From contig NZ_JAALJI010000014.1 in assembly GCF_011064595.1 (NCBI RefSeq), positions 62,001-126,000 on the forward strand: DNA of 64,000 bases, read 5' to 3'. Each line of letters begins with the position of its first letter. Position 1 is the stretch's first letter. A program made the position numbers and the translations under genes. This document shows, in pieces, positions 32,662-41,340 of this stretch. The notes beneath the pieces were generated by a model. The model saw nothing but the letters and a program-made list of their open reading frames with translations, had not been told where the DNA came from and searched no databases. The DNA comes from Paludisphaera soli. Its GTDB lineage: Bacteria > Planctomycetota > Planctomycetia > Isosphaerales > Isosphaeraceae.

Positions 32662-33241
32662 GCTGAGTCTCCTGAAACCGGGAACCTGGATGTTCGTCCG
32701 CGTCCGATTCTGCGTCCACGAACCTGATCGGCGGCGGCCACTTCTCGACCCGTCCCGCCATACACAGGTAATTCGACGCCCCGCCGGGTTTATTGGAGGT
32801 CCTGCATTTCCGTGAGCCGGTATCCCCGAAGAGCACCTGGAGCCATGGCGGCCGAGCCTCGGCGAGTCCGGCCGTTGTGACTTACATTGTAAGTTTTTAC
32901 TCCTAGCGGCATTCGAGAAGGGCCTTCGCGGCCCTACCACCGTCAGGATCGATCCAGCCGCAACCTGATTTCCCATAATAATCTGCGTCACGGCTTCGGC
33001 ACACGTCTTGCTCTAGGAGCGTTCGTCTTCGGAAAGGGCCGCCGTCGCCGCATGGCGGATTCAATCGGCCCGGCCATACCGCCTCGCTCGCCTTGATTTC
33101 CTCCGGCTCATCCGACCTCCGACGCTTTCGACTCCCCCTTAAGGCCACGCCTCCGCCCGCCTTCTCGGCTCGCGGCGTGGGTGCCGAAGCGTCCCCGGTG
33201 CGCCTTGTCGAGATTACATCCCGAGAAAGGGCAGGATATCC
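32662..33241. other. Divergent intergenic region, AT-richer centre
   Basis: About 580 bases between the coiled-coil and CAP-domain genes. The middle contains the perfect short palindrome listed separately and an AT-rich patch (32955-32990). No credible gene; a minus-strand frame from 33382 overlaps the CAP gene start and looks like GC noise. Confidence 0.4.
32880..32894. promoter_or_regulatory. Perfect 7-1-7 palindrome, possible operator
   Basis: ACTTACA-T-TGTAAGT, an exact inverted repeat with a one-base centre in an AT-rich patch of a high-GC genome. It lies between divergent genes (219 bases before one start, 348 before the other). A dimeric repressor could bind here; no cognate regulator is adjacent. 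Confidence 0.35.
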
Positions 33242-33913
33242 ATGACGAAGCTCCAGTCCCCCTGGATCCTGATGCTCCTCTTCGCCGCCGCCCCCGCTTC
33301 GGCCCAGGAAGCCTCGGAGGGACCGATCTCGCGATTCGTCGGTCGCTTCCGCCAACCCTCGCATCAGCACCATCACGTGCACGTTCAGCCGGCCGCCCCG
33401 GTCTATGATTACACCTATGCCCAGGTCCAGCCGGCCGTCGCCCAGGAGCCCCAGCCGGAGGTCCCGGATGCAACGCCCGGAACGGAATCAACCGACGAAG
33501 TCGCCCCGCATGCCGAGGCTGTGGCCACGGAGGCGCCTCCCGTTCCCCAGGACGCTGCGGAGGTCGCTCAGGCGGAGCCCACCTACGAATACTCGTCGGG
33601 ATGCGATCCTTACGGATTCATGCACGTCCTGAACCGCATCCGGTCCTCGGCCGGCCTCCATCCGCTCGAATACGATCCCAATCTGTCCTCGTGGGCGCAT
33701 CAGAATAACGCGGAGCAGTGCCGCCGCGGGCTGGGCCACCACGTCAATCCTTCGGGCATCCAGAACTGCGCGTACAACTACACGGACGCCGACTCGGCTG
33801 CGGCCGGCTGGATGAATTCGCCCGGGCACCGCCGGAACATGCTCTCGCCTTCCGCCACCCGCTTCGGCATCGCCTTCGGTCCCGGCCCCTACTGGACGCT
33901 CAACGCTCGCTGA
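33242..33913 (+). CDS. Secreted CAP/SCP-domain protein
   Basis: A 223-residue exported protein. The signal peptide (ILMLLFAAAPASAQ) is followed by a His-rich motif (SHQHHHVHVHV-like) and a Pro/Glu/Val-rich linker. The CAP domain (about 115-223) has LNRIRSSAGLHPLEYDPNLS, WAHQNNAEQ, GLGHHVNPSG, GWMNSPGHRRNML and FGIAFGPGPYWTLN. This matches the SCP/PR-1-like family, including the H-x-x-N block used for cavity metal or lipid binding. The usual 'GENIA' motif reads QNCAYN, so the cavity may differ. Bacterial CAP proteins are extracellular and often of unknown ligand. A ribosome site (AGGAT) precedes the ATG. Confidence 0.88.
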   Translation: MTKLQSPWILMLLFAAAPASAQEASEGPISRFVGRFRQPSHQHHHVHVQPAAPVYDYTYAQVQPAVAQEPQPEVPDATPGTESTDEVAPHAEAVATEAPPVPQDAAEVAQAEPTYEYSSGCDPYGFMHVLNRIRSSAGLHPLEYDPNLSSWAHQNNAEQCRRGLGHHVNPSGIQNCAYNYTDADSAAAGWMNSPGHRRNMLSPSATRFGIAFGPGPYWTLNAR

Positions 33914-33932
33914 GGAAAATTCCAGGGTTTCG

Positions 33933-33980
33933 AAACGCGAACGGCCCTCCCCCAGATTTCGGGGAGGGCCGTTCGCGTTT
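33933..33980. terminator. Perfect 20-bp hairpin terminator, likely bidirectional
   Basis: Arms of 20 bases (33933-33952 and 33961-33980) are exact reverse complements around an 8-base loop. The arm ends give AAA before and TTT after the GC-rich stem. It sits 20 bases after the CAP gene stop and 29 bases from the stop of the convergent LysM-like gene, so it can end both transcripts. Confidence 0.88.
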
Positions 33981-34008
33981 GTGAAAGGGCTCCAAACCTA
34001 ATCCGGAT

Positions 34009-35358
34009 TCAGGGTGCCGGAGTTACCGCGGCGGAGGGCAAGATGAGTCGTTGCCCCACACGGGGGCGGCCTTCGGGCGTCAGGACGTCGCGATTGAGTG
34101 CGATGATCTCCAGGGCCTTCCGCTCATCGCCGCACTTCTCCCGGGCGATGATCCGAAGCGTGTCCTCGGGCCGAACCACGTGGACCGCGAATCCACCGGT
34201 CCCCGACGCCTCCTGGACGGGCGGCGTCGGCTCGACGTAGGAGGCCCGGACCATCTCCGGATCGCGTCGCGGAGTCGACCTTCTCGGAGCCGGCGATGCA
34301 CCGATCGGGGTCGGCGACTCGGTCATGACCATCTTCGGGTCGAGCTTACCCAACGCAGGGACCGCGATCGACTTGCCGGGAGTTAATGCGTCAGGCCAGG
34401 CGATCCGGTCGCGATTGGCCCACCAGAGGGCCCACGCATAGCGAGAATCGCCATAAAAGCGATGAGCAAGAGCCCCGAACGTCTCCTCCTCGCTCACGAT
34501 GTGCATCTCCGGCCCAGCGTTCTGCTCCGACTTAGCGGTGTAATCGGCGCGGAAAGCTTGCGGGTCGCGGGATGGCTCGGGACTGGGTCCGGCCGCCGTC
34601 GGGGCCGGCCAGGGTGATCGGATGGATCCGTCGATAATGGGGCCGCCGCTCGCGAGGGATTCGAATCGATCCCCCGCCGTCAAGCCGAGTGAGCCCTCAG
34701 GGCCACCCACCCCCCTGAGCGGCCGAGGTTCCGACAGCGTTCGTGACGGATCGACGGGCTCCGAAACAATCGACGGACGACGGGAAGGGGCCGAGTCGAT
34801 CCTCTCCACCCGCGACGCCCGCGACGCTTCTGGGTCTTCGGCATGCTTCACGACGCCCAGAAGCCGGCCGAGGGCCGCGAGGCGCGGGAACTCCGAGGCC
34901 AGTGGCCGGGACGGGCCAGCGACCTTCTGGACCTGTCGAAAGGTCGGGGCTCCAACCTTACTAGCCGAGTCGATCACGAGTTTAGGATCGCCGGGCGAGC
35001 CGGGCTTCGTGACTGTGAGGGTGTCCTGACTCCCGCTCACGACCATGGCCGGTTGGCCGTCGCGATCCGCTGAGGACACGATATGGATGACCCCATCCAC
35101 CTTCTCGATGGCGCTCACGAGCTTGAGGAGTTCGGCGATCGTGACCTTGTCGAAATCGACAGTGATCGTGCCGTGCACCTTGATCTGGGTGGATGGAGCC
35201 GAGTCATCTCGACCGAGCATGGCCCCGTCCGCGGATGGGGCGGACGACTCCGAATCCACGGCGAAGGCCGGCCGTCCCAGGGTGCCGAACGCCAACAACA
35301 GCCCCAAGGAGAAGAGGGAGAAGCTCCCGCCTGGATGTCGCTTCCGTGCCAGGTTCAA
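34009..35358 (-). CDS. Exported STN-like / double LysM protein, TTG start
   Basis: A protein of about 449 residues if the TTG start is right. That codon lies seven bases after GAGGACGAAACC and gives a basic leader plus a signal peptide (SLFSLGLLLAFGTLGRPAFA). Without it, the ATG at 35571 adds 71 arginine-rich residues that do not look coding. After the signal comes a short STN/secretin N-domain-like block (ITVDFDKVTIAELLKLVSAI), a long low-complexity Pro/Ser region, and two C-terminal LysM-like modules (HIVSEEETFGALAHRFYGD ... GKSIAVP and HVVRPEDTLRIIAREKCGD ... GQRLILP). LysM modules bind peptidoglycan, so it is probably an envelope protein. Convergent with the CAP gene. Confidence 0.75.
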   Translation of the reverse strand: MNLARKRHPGGSFSLFSLGLLLAFGTLGRPAFAVDSESSAPSADGAMLGRDDSAPSTQIKVHGTITVDFDKVTIAELLKLVSAIEKVDGVIHIVSSADRDGQPAMVVSGSQDTLTVTKPGSPGDPKLVIDSASKVGAPTFRQVQKVAGPSRPLASEFPRLAALGRLLGVVKHAEDPEASRASRVERIDSAPSRRPSIVSEPVDPSRTLSEPRPLRGVGGPEGSLGLTAGDRFESLASGGPIIDGSIRSPWPAPTAAGPSPEPSRDPQAFRADYTAKSEQNAGPEMHIVSEEETFGALAHRFYGDSRYAWALWWANRDRIAWPDALTPGKSIAVPALGKLDPKMVMTESPTPIGASPAPRRSTPRRDPEMVRASYVEPTPPVQEASGTGGFAVHVVRPEDTLRIIAREKCGDERKALEIIALNRDVLTPEGRPRVGQRLILPSAAVTPAP

Positions 35359-36007
35359 GGTTTCGTCCTCGCCGATAGGGGCCTCTCGCAGCCCAGGCCT
35401 CGGCCGAGTCGGCTCAAGGCGTCGAGCGATCGTTCGCGCCGGCGGTCCGCATCGAATCGATGCCGCAACCACCTCCGCACGTCTGGGGCGCGGCGTGGGC
35501 TTCCATCCCAGATTTCGGCATGGACAGGGCGGGAGCTTGAGGATTGCGAGCCTGGTGCGGATCCGCCGCATCGGATCGATCGCCCGGCCTGGCCGACCGT
35601 AAGATTGGCGGATTTTAAGTTTTCGATGAACTTGACCGTTGGATCAATGCGATCTATTGTTGATGTAGGAAGACGAGGGTTTCGGAAATCGAACAAGCTC
35701 CGATCCTCCCATCTCCCTCCTTGCTCCTAGACGAGTTTCGATCGACCACACCGGAAAACTTCTCGGTGGCTCCGGGTGTTCCGGTTCGTTCAGCCCTCGC
35801 TTGGGGCGGCTTCAGTTGTTCTGTCGGAAAGGCCTGCTATTCCGAGCCGATAGAGACTGGATGCCTCGCGAGGTACAACGGGCGGGGGAGATTACTCTCC
35901 CCCGCCCGTTTTTTGTTGGTGCGGTCTTCAGGAAGCACGGCCCCGGATCGGGGCGGGGGACGACCCCGGCGTGAACGTGTGCGCCGGGATCCTGACAGGC
36001 GGGCGGA
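35359..36007. other. Intergenic region with orphan hairpin
   Basis: About 650 bases without a credible gene. From 35595 to 35680 the sequence is unusually AT-rich for this genome (gattttaagttttcgatgaac; gatctattgttgatg) and probably holds the promoter of the LysM-like gene. A strong hairpin near the right side is listed separately. Confidence 0.4.
35877..35914. terminator. Rho-independent-type terminator hairpin
   Basis: A 15-bp perfect stem (35877-35891 with 35896-35910) and a 4-base loop, followed on the plus strand by TTTT. It lies about 95 bases past the stop of the minus-strand isomerase-like gene, which it may terminate from the other side. The T-run fits a plus-strand transcript, but no plus-strand gene ends here. 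Confidence 0.75.
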
Positions 36008-36895
36008 TCAGACGATGCAGAGTTCAACGGCCTCGGCCAGGCTCTTCAGCGGCTCGCGGACCGGGATGAACTCGTGGGCGAAGAAGACCTCGTCCTTCAG
36101 GTCGGCGATGGCGCGTGCGATGGCCTTGTAGTTCAGCTCTTGCGACTCGTCGATCTCGTGACGGCCAGGGTTCCCGCCGGTGTGATAGTGGCCGAAGGCG
36201 GCGTGATCCTTCTCGATCGTGCGGATGACGTCCCCCTCCATGATCTGCATGTGGTAGATGTCGTACAGCAGCTTGAAGTTGTCCGACCCCACCCGCTTGA
36301 CCAGCTCGACGCCCCACCTGGTGTTGTCGCACATGTAGTCGGCGTGGTCGACCTTGCTGTTGAGCAGCTCCATGTTGAGGACGACGTTGGCCTTCTCGGC
36401 GACCGGAACGATCTTCCTGAGCGCCTTGACGCAGTTGTCCATCCCCACCTTGTCGTCGATGCCGCGGCGATTGCCCGAAAAGCAGATGACGTTCCGCCAT
36501 ACCTCCTTCGAGGTCGCCTCGATCGCGGCGTTCATCATCTCCAGAGACTTCTCGTGGAACTTCGGGTCGCAGAGGCCGTCGCTCAGGGGATGGGAGCCGA
36601 CCATCGTGCAGACGAGGCCGTGCTTCTTGATCGTTTCAAAATCGGGGGGTGACAACAGGTCGATTCCGACGAGGCCTATCTGCTTGGCGGCCGAGCAGAG
36701 CTCGTCGAGCGAGATCTTCCCGTAGCACCACCGACAGACGGACTGCTTCAGCCGGCCTTCGGCGGCCGACTTCCGGGCGCCGGCGGCGAAAGCCGTGGAC
36801 GTCGCGGAGCCGAGCGTCGCGCCGGCGGCGACGGCCGCCGTGGCGGCCCGGAAGAGATCGCGTCGGGTGTTTTCCGGCTTGGGAGAGAGCGGCAT
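36008..36895 (-). CDS. Tat-exported TIM-barrel (hydroxypyruvate isomerase-like)
   Basis: A 295-residue protein of the xylose isomerase-like TIM-barrel family (hydroxypyruvate isomerase/sugar epimerase type). The N terminus has a twin-arginine signal (TRRDLFRAATAAVAAGATLG), so it acts outside the cytoplasm. Barrel motifs include GLVGIDLLSPPDF, CTMVGSHPLSDG, VLNMELLNSKVDHADYM, KLLYDIYHMQIMEGDV and GHYHTGGNPGRHEID; Glu, Asp, His and Glu at these spots are the usual metal ligands. A ribosome site AAGGAG precedes the ATG. The gene follows a Gfo/Idh/MocA oxidoreductase by about 60 bases; such pairs occur often in planctomycete sugar catabolism. The natural substrate is unknown. Confidence 0.85.
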   Translation of the reverse strand: MPLSPKPENTRRDLFRAATAAVAAGATLGSATSTAFAAGARKSAAEGRLKQSVCRWCYGKISLDELCSAAKQIGLVGIDLLSPPDFETIKKHGLVCTMVGSHPLSDGLCDPKFHEKSLEMMNAAIEATSKEVWRNVICFSGNRRGIDDKVGMDNCVKALRKIVPVAEKANVVLNMELLNSKVDHADYMCDNTRWGVELVKRVGSDNFKLLYDIYHMQIMEGDVIRTIEKDHAAFGHYHTGGNPGRHEIDESQELNYKAIARAIADLKDEVFFAHEFIPVREPLKSLAEAVELCIV

Positions 36896-36954
36896 GTTCG
36901 GCTCCTTGATTCGGATCGGGACTGTCGGCTGATCATGACGCGGGGACGCTTCGC

Positions 36955-38304
36955 TCAGCTCGAGGTTTCGGCCGGGTGGGTCCAGGGCCCGCGATACGGA
37001 CGCTTGAGCAGCGCATTGGCCTCGTCGTCGCCGACGATCTGGTGGTTCTCGGCATCCCAGGCGAGGGAACGGCCGAGCTTCTGCGACATGTTCGCCAGGA
37101 TGCACGCGGTCGTCGAGAGGTAGCCCTGCTCGATGTCCGCCACCGGCCTGCTGCGGTTGGCGATCGCCGACAGGAAGTCCAGCATGTGGTAACGAACCGC
37201 CGGCGCGACCTGGCGTTCCAGGTCTTTCTCGGTCTTGTCGACCGGATACTGATCCAGCTCCATCGTCACGTCGCGGTGCACGGGCGGCCCCTCGTTGGGG
37301 ATGAAATCGTAGCCGTTGATGCTGAACTTCAACGTCCCCTTGTCGCCGTAAAGCGTTCCGCCCCAGGGGTACTTCGGGTCGGGTGACGAGCCCCAGGTAC
37401 GATGCTGCCAGACGACGTCCAGGCCGTCGAACTCGAAAGTGGCGACCTGGGTGTCGGTCGTGTTGCTGGAGCCTCCCTTCCCCATCACGATTCCACCCGC
37501 CGACGCGACCGATTTGGGGGCTCCCAGGTCCAGCATCCAGCGAACGGTGTCGAGCATGTGGATGCACATGTCGCCGATGATCCCGTTGCTGAACTCCATG
37601 TAGCCTCGCCAGCCTCGAGGGTGGATGCTGGGGTTGTAAGCCCGCATTGGTGCGGGGCCGACGAACATCTCCCAGTCCAGATACTCCGGCGCGGGCCCCT
37701 CCGGGGGCGAGCCGTTGCTCCGCATGTGGTAGTAGCAGTAGACCTCGGCGAACCCGACCTTCCCGAGCTTGCCCGCCTTGACGATCTCGTCCCGAGCCTC
37801 GATCAGGTGGGGGGTGCTCCGGCGCTGGGTGCCCACCTGGACGACCCGGTTGTGCTTGCGCGCGGCGCGGAGCATCGCGGTCCCTTCGGCGACGTCGACG
37901 CTGATCGGCTTCTGGACGTAGACGTCGGCGCCGGCCTCGACCGCCGCGATCATGGAGAGCGCGTGCCAGTGGTCCGGAGTGGCGACCAGGACGATGTCCA
38001 GGTCCTTCTCCTTGAGCATCTCGCGGTAGTCGCCGTAGGTCCGCGGGGTCTTTCCGGACGCCTGTCGGCTCGCGACGATCTCGGCCGCCTCGCCGAGCAT
38101 CCGCTTGTCGACGTCGGCCATCGAGACCACCTCGACCGGGGCGACCTGGATCAGCCGGAGGAGGTCGACCTTGCCGTACCAGCCCGGGCCGATGATCCCC
38201 ACCCGTTTGACCGGCTGATCGGCGACTTCCTCGGCTTTCGCGCGGTAGGCCGCCGGCAGCGTCAGGCCCATGGCCCCCGTCTTCAGAAATCCACGACGAT
38301 CCAT
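36955..38304 (-). CDS. Tat-exported Gfo/Idh/MocA family oxidoreductase
   Basis: A 449-residue NAD(P)-dependent oxidoreductase. A twin-arginine-like signal (MDRRGFLKTGAMGLTLPAAY) precedes the Rossmann motif (VGIIGPGWYGKVDLL) and the family active-site segments VATPDHWHALSMIAAVEAG and DVYVQKPISVDVAEG, with the Lys of the EKP motif present as QKP. The C-terminal alpha/beta domain contains FSNGIIGDMCIHMLDTVRW. It precedes the TIM-barrel gene in the same direction with a 59-base gap, so they probably form a two-gene catabolic unit for a modified sugar. The start is preceded by GAGGGG. Confidence 0.88.
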   Translation of the reverse strand: MDRRGFLKTGAMGLTLPAAYRAKAEEVADQPVKRVGIIGPGWYGKVDLLRLIQVAPVEVVSMADVDKRMLGEAAEIVASRQASGKTPRTYGDYREMLKEKDLDIVLVATPDHWHALSMIAAVEAGADVYVQKPISVDVAEGTAMLRAARKHNRVVQVGTQRRSTPHLIEARDEIVKAGKLGKVGFAEVYCYYHMRSNGSPPEGPAPEYLDWEMFVGPAPMRAYNPSIHPRGWRGYMEFSNGIIGDMCIHMLDTVRWMLDLGAPKSVASAGGIVMGKGGSSNTTDTQVATFEFDGLDVVWQHRTWGSSPDPKYPWGGTLYGDKGTLKFSINGYDFIPNEGPPVHRDVTMELDQYPVDKTEKDLERQVAPAVRYHMLDFLSAIANRSRPVADIEQGYLSTTACILANMSQKLGRSLAWDAENHQIVGDDEANALLKRPYRGPWTHPAETSS

Positions 38305-38490
38305 GACACGACCCCTCTCGACTGGTCCACCGACGGATTGCCGCCGCTCGCACTCGCCCCAATGTATTCCCTTCCTCGAGGCTTCGCGAGAGTCTAGACG
38401 AGAAGCCTCGCGATCGAGATTCACCCATGCTGAACCTCTTGCGAAGGCCTGTGTCCGGTGGACGTGGCGGCTTTCGGAGGTTCGCAAGCG

Positions 38491-39393
38491 GTGAGCACGA
38501 TCCAGAGATTGACGGATGCGGGCCTGGTCCGGCCGCCGAGATGGCTCCCCGGCAACGTCCAGTACGAGACGATCATGGGGAGCGTTGCGTACGGCGTCTC
38601 CTCCGACACGAGCGACGTCGACGTCTACGGCTGGGCGATGCCCCCCAAGGACGACGTCTTCCCTCACCTTCGCGGCGAGATCCTCGGCTTCGGGACGCAC
38701 AGGAAGCGATTCGAGGTCTTCCAGGAGCACCACATCCGCGACGCCGACGCGCTCGGGGGAAGCGGTCGGACGTACGACGTCACCCTGTTCAGCATCGTCC
38801 GATTTTTCGATCTGGCGATGCAGAACAACCCGAACGTCCTTGACTCGCTCTTCACGCCGATCAACTGCGTCCTGCACTGCACCCGGGTCGGGAACCTCGT
38901 CCGCGAGAACCGACGCCTCTTCCTCCACGAGGGAGCGTGGGCCAAGTTCAAGGGATACGCCTATTCGCAACTCCACAAGATCGCCACCAAGAAGCCCGAG
39001 GGCCGCCGCGCCGAGCTCGTCGAGAGGCACGGCTACGACGTGAAGTTCGCCTACCACGTCGTCCGTCTCATCGGCGAGGTGGAACAGATCCTCACCGAGG
39101 GGGACGTCGACCTTCAGCGCGACAACGAGAGGCTCAAGGCGATCCGGAGGGGCGAGTGGACCGAGGAACGGCTCCGCTCCTGGTTCGCCGAGAAGGAGAC
39201 GCAACTCGAAGCCGCCTGCGCCGCGAGCGATCTCCCCGCGACGCCCGACGAATCGCGTATCAAGGACCTTTTGATGCGATGCCTCGAGGAACACTACGGC
39301 AGCCTCGACGCATGCATCGTCGATCCCGAGCGAGCCGTCGTCGCGCTCCGCGAGATCCAGGCGAGTCTGGATCGGGTCAAGGATCTACTCTGA
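38491..39393 (+). CDS. RlaP/YcgL-type nucleotidyltransferase, first copy
   Basis: A 300-residue protein of the DNA polymerase beta superfamily group containing YcgL and RlaP (RNA-repair-pathway nucleotidyltransferases). The catalytic block is GSVAYGVSSDTSDVDVYGWA (G-S..S-x-SD-x-D), with a third acidic position in TYDVTLFSIVRFF. The C-terminal half is helical (YAYSQLHKIATKKPEGRR, a likely RNA- or nucleotide-contacting region). A GTG start nine bases after GGAGG is chosen over the earlier GTG at 38458. Thirteen bases separate it from a second, different member of the same family, suggesting the two work together. Confidence 0.85.
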   Translation: MSTIQRLTDAGLVRPPRWLPGNVQYETIMGSVAYGVSSDTSDVDVYGWAMPPKDDVFPHLRGEILGFGTHRKRFEVFQEHHIRDADALGGSGRTYDVTLFSIVRFFDLAMQNNPNVLDSLFTPINCVLHCTRVGNLVRENRRLFLHEGAWAKFKGYAYSQLHKIATKKPEGRRAELVERHGYDVKFAYHVVRLIGEVEQILTEGDVDLQRDNERLKAIRRGEWTEERLRSWFAEKETQLEAACAASDLPATPDESRIKDLLMRCLEEHYGSLDACIVDPERAVVALREIQASLDRVKDLL

Positions 39394-39406
39394 GGTGCAA
39401 ATCGCC

Positions 39407-40165
39407 ATGAACGCCCAGCAACGCCTGGAAGCCGCGGCCGCCGCGCATCCCTTTCCGCTCCTGTTCGCCACGATCAGCGGCGCGCATCTCTACGGTTTCG
39501 CCTCGCCCGATTCCGACTACGACCTGCGAGGTTGTCATGTGCTGCCCGCAGACGAGATCTTCAAGCTCGATCCCGGCCCGTGGACGGTCCAGACCGATCG
39601 ACGCGAGGCCGACGGCTTCGAACTGGACCTGGTGACCCACGACGCCCTCAAGTTCTTCGGGCTGATGCTCAAGAAGAACGGGTACGTCCTGGAGCAGCTC
39701 CATTCGCCGCTGATCGTCGCAACCACGCCCGAGCATGAGGAGTTGAAGTCCATCGCCCGCCTCTGCATCACCCGTCATCACGCCCACCATTACCTGGGCT
39801 TCGCCGAGACCCAATGGCGACTCTTCGACAAGGAGCGGCCCCGTCGCGTCAAGCCGCTCCTTTACGTCTATCGAGTGCTCCTGACCGGCATCCACCTGAT
39901 GCAGACCGGCGATATCGAGGCCAACCTGGCCAGGTTGAACGAAACGGCCCGTCTGCCGCACGTCGCGGACCTCATCGCCCGCAAAATCGACGGCCCCGAA
40001 CGTGCGACGCTGGAAGACGCCGACATCGAGAGGCACCGCCGCGAGTTCGAACGCCTGCGATCCGAGCTTGAGACGGCGAGTCGATCGAGCGAACTCCCCG
40101 AGCGTCCCACCGCGAGGGCGGCCCTGGACGACCTGCTGATCCGCCTCCGACGACAGGCCGGATGA
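39407..40165 (+). CDS. RlaP/YcgL-type nucleotidyltransferase, second copy
   Basis: A 252-residue second member of the polymerase-beta-like YcgL/RlaP group. It starts with LLFATISGAHLYGFASPDSD then YDLRGCHVLP, so the G-S-like helix and D-x-D pair are placed as in the family, with the later acid in FELDLVTHDALKFFGLMLK. The C-terminal part is helical (HHYLGFAETQWRL, PLLYVYRVLLTGIHLMQTG). The two copies share only the catalytic pattern, so this is not a recent duplication. The ribosome site GAGG precedes the ATG. No RNA ligase or kinase/phosphatase for RNA ends lies nearby, so the RNA-repair link is by family name only. Confidence 0.85.
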   Translation: MNAQQRLEAAAAAHPFPLLFATISGAHLYGFASPDSDYDLRGCHVLPADEIFKLDPGPWTVQTDRREADGFELDLVTHDALKFFGLMLKKNGYVLEQLHSPLIVATTPEHEELKSIARLCITRHHAHHYLGFAETQWRLFDKERPRRVKPLLYVYRVLLTGIHLMQTGDIEANLARLNETARLPHVADLIARKIDGPERATLEDADIERHRREFERLRSELETASRSSELPERPTARAALDDLLIRLRRQAG

Positions 40166-40208
40166 AGCCACAGGGTCTGACCATCCCACGAGTCAGGAGA
40201 TCGAGTCG

Positions 40209-40748
40209 ATGCTGGAAGATCGAAACGCCGCCGGTCTCGCGTTCCTGGATGAGGCTCGGGTCCGCATCGAGGAAAGCGTCGGACTGATCCATCACTGCGT
40301 CGAGCAGATCGACGACGAGCAGATCTGGTGGCGTCCCCGAGGTGAGATGAACAGCATCGGGAACTTGCTGCTTCATGTCGCGGGAAATCTGCGTCAGCGG
40401 TTCCGGTCCGACATCGGCGGGGAAGCCGACGCTCGCGATCGCTTCGCGGAGTTCACCGAGCGAAGACACATCCCGATCGTCGACTTGCTGGCGACCTTCG
40501 ACGCGTCCGTGGCCGACGCCCTGGCTCGGCTTCAGGCCCTGGGCCCCGAGGCCCTCGCCGAGACGAGAAGCACGAGGAGACTCGGCGGCGAGGCGGAGAA
40601 GAGCGTGCTCGCGATCGCTTTCCAGGCGATCAATCACCTGAGCGGACATGCCCAGGAGATTCTTCACATGACGCGGATGCAACTGGGGGGGAGCTATCGG
40701 TTTCGCAATCCGGGCGACGTCCCCCCCGAGATGCGTACCCCAGGTTGA
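40209..40748 (+). CDS. DinB-like / DUF1572 protein
   Basis: A 179-residue four-helix-bundle protein of the DinB/YfiT-like superfamily (DUF1572-type). Characteristic positions are the first helix LDEARVRIEESVGLIHHCVEQI, the central His block NSIGNLLLHVAGNLRQRF and the second His pair in FQAINHLSGHAQEILHMTRMQ. These three histidines normally bind a metal (Ni/Zn). Members act as thiol-dependent transferases or have unknown functions. The start follows AGGAG. It lies 43 bases after the second nucleotidyltransferase and 22 bases before the next gene, all on one strand. Confidence 0.85.
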   Translation: MLEDRNAAGLAFLDEARVRIEESVGLIHHCVEQIDDEQIWWRPRGEMNSIGNLLLHVAGNLRQRFRSDIGGEADARDRFAEFTERRHIPIVDLLATFDASVADALARLQALGPEALAETRSTRRLGGEAEKSVLAIAFQAINHLSGHAQEILHMTRMQLGGSYRFRNPGDVPPEMRTPG

Positions 40749-40770
40749 TCGACGACATGACGGAGGATGC

Positions 40771-41340
40771 ATGGGCAAAACCTATCCAGAGATCGACGAA
40801 CGTTTGGCCGAGTTCATCGCCAGGCAGCACCTCTTCTTCGTCGGGACGGCGCCGACGAGCCTCGACGGCCGTCTCAACATCTCGCCCAAGGGTCTCGACA
40901 CTTTCCGGATCCTGGGGCCGACGACGGTGGCGTATCTCGACCTGACCGGGAGCGGCGTGGAGACGATCGCGCACCTGCGTGAGAACGGCCGCATGACGAT
41001 CCTCTTCTGCGCGTTCGAAGGTCGCCCGCTCATCCTCCGGCTCCAGGGCCGGGGACGAGTCGTGGAGTTCGCCGACGCCGAATGGTCGGATATCGCGAAC
41101 CGATTCCCCAACACGCCGGGAGCGCGCGCCGTGATCGTCCTGGATATCGACCGAATCGCCGACTCGTGCGGATTCGCCGTGCCGCTTTACGAATACCAGG
41201 GTGAAAGGACGCAACTCGTCGATTTCGCCCGCAAGCAGGGTGCGGAGGGGCTGGAGGTCTATCGACGACGGAAGAACTCGCGGAGCATCGACGGGCTCCC
41301 CGGCCTGGCGATGGGTGGAGCGCAGATCGATGAAGGATGA
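40771..41340 (+). CDS. Pyridoxamine 5'-phosphate oxidase-fold protein
   Basis: A 189-residue protein of the PNPOx-like split-barrel FMN/F420 superfamily. Blocks: IARQHLFFVGTAPTSLDGRL, NISPKGLDTFRILGPTTVAYLDLTGSG, GRMTILFCAFEGRPLILRL and GRGRVVEF. The NISPKG segment is typical of general stress and pyridoxamine oxidase-like flavoproteins that are not true PdxH. Substrate unknown. Preceded by GGAGG. Its last 11 bases overlap the start of the GNAT gene (ATGAAGGATGA), a coupled arrangement. Confidence 0.88.
   Translation: MGKTYPEIDERLAEFIARQHLFFVGTAPTSLDGRLNISPKGLDTFRILGPTTVAYLDLTGSGVETIAHLRENGRMTILFCAFEGRPLILRLQGRGRVVEFADAEWSDIANRFPNTPGARAVIVLDIDRIADSCGFAVPLYEYQGERTQLVDFARKQGAEGLEVYRRRKNSRSIDGLPGLAMGGAQIDEG

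Noticed and set aside
32903-33382. 159-codon minus-strand frame in the intergenic region
   Set aside because: It overlaps the CAP gene start, has low-complexity Arg/Gly content and no ribosome site.
35355-35696. 113-codon minus-strand frame upstream of the LysM gene
   Set aside because: It crosses the AT-rich promoter-like patch and overlaps the better supported LysM gene start.
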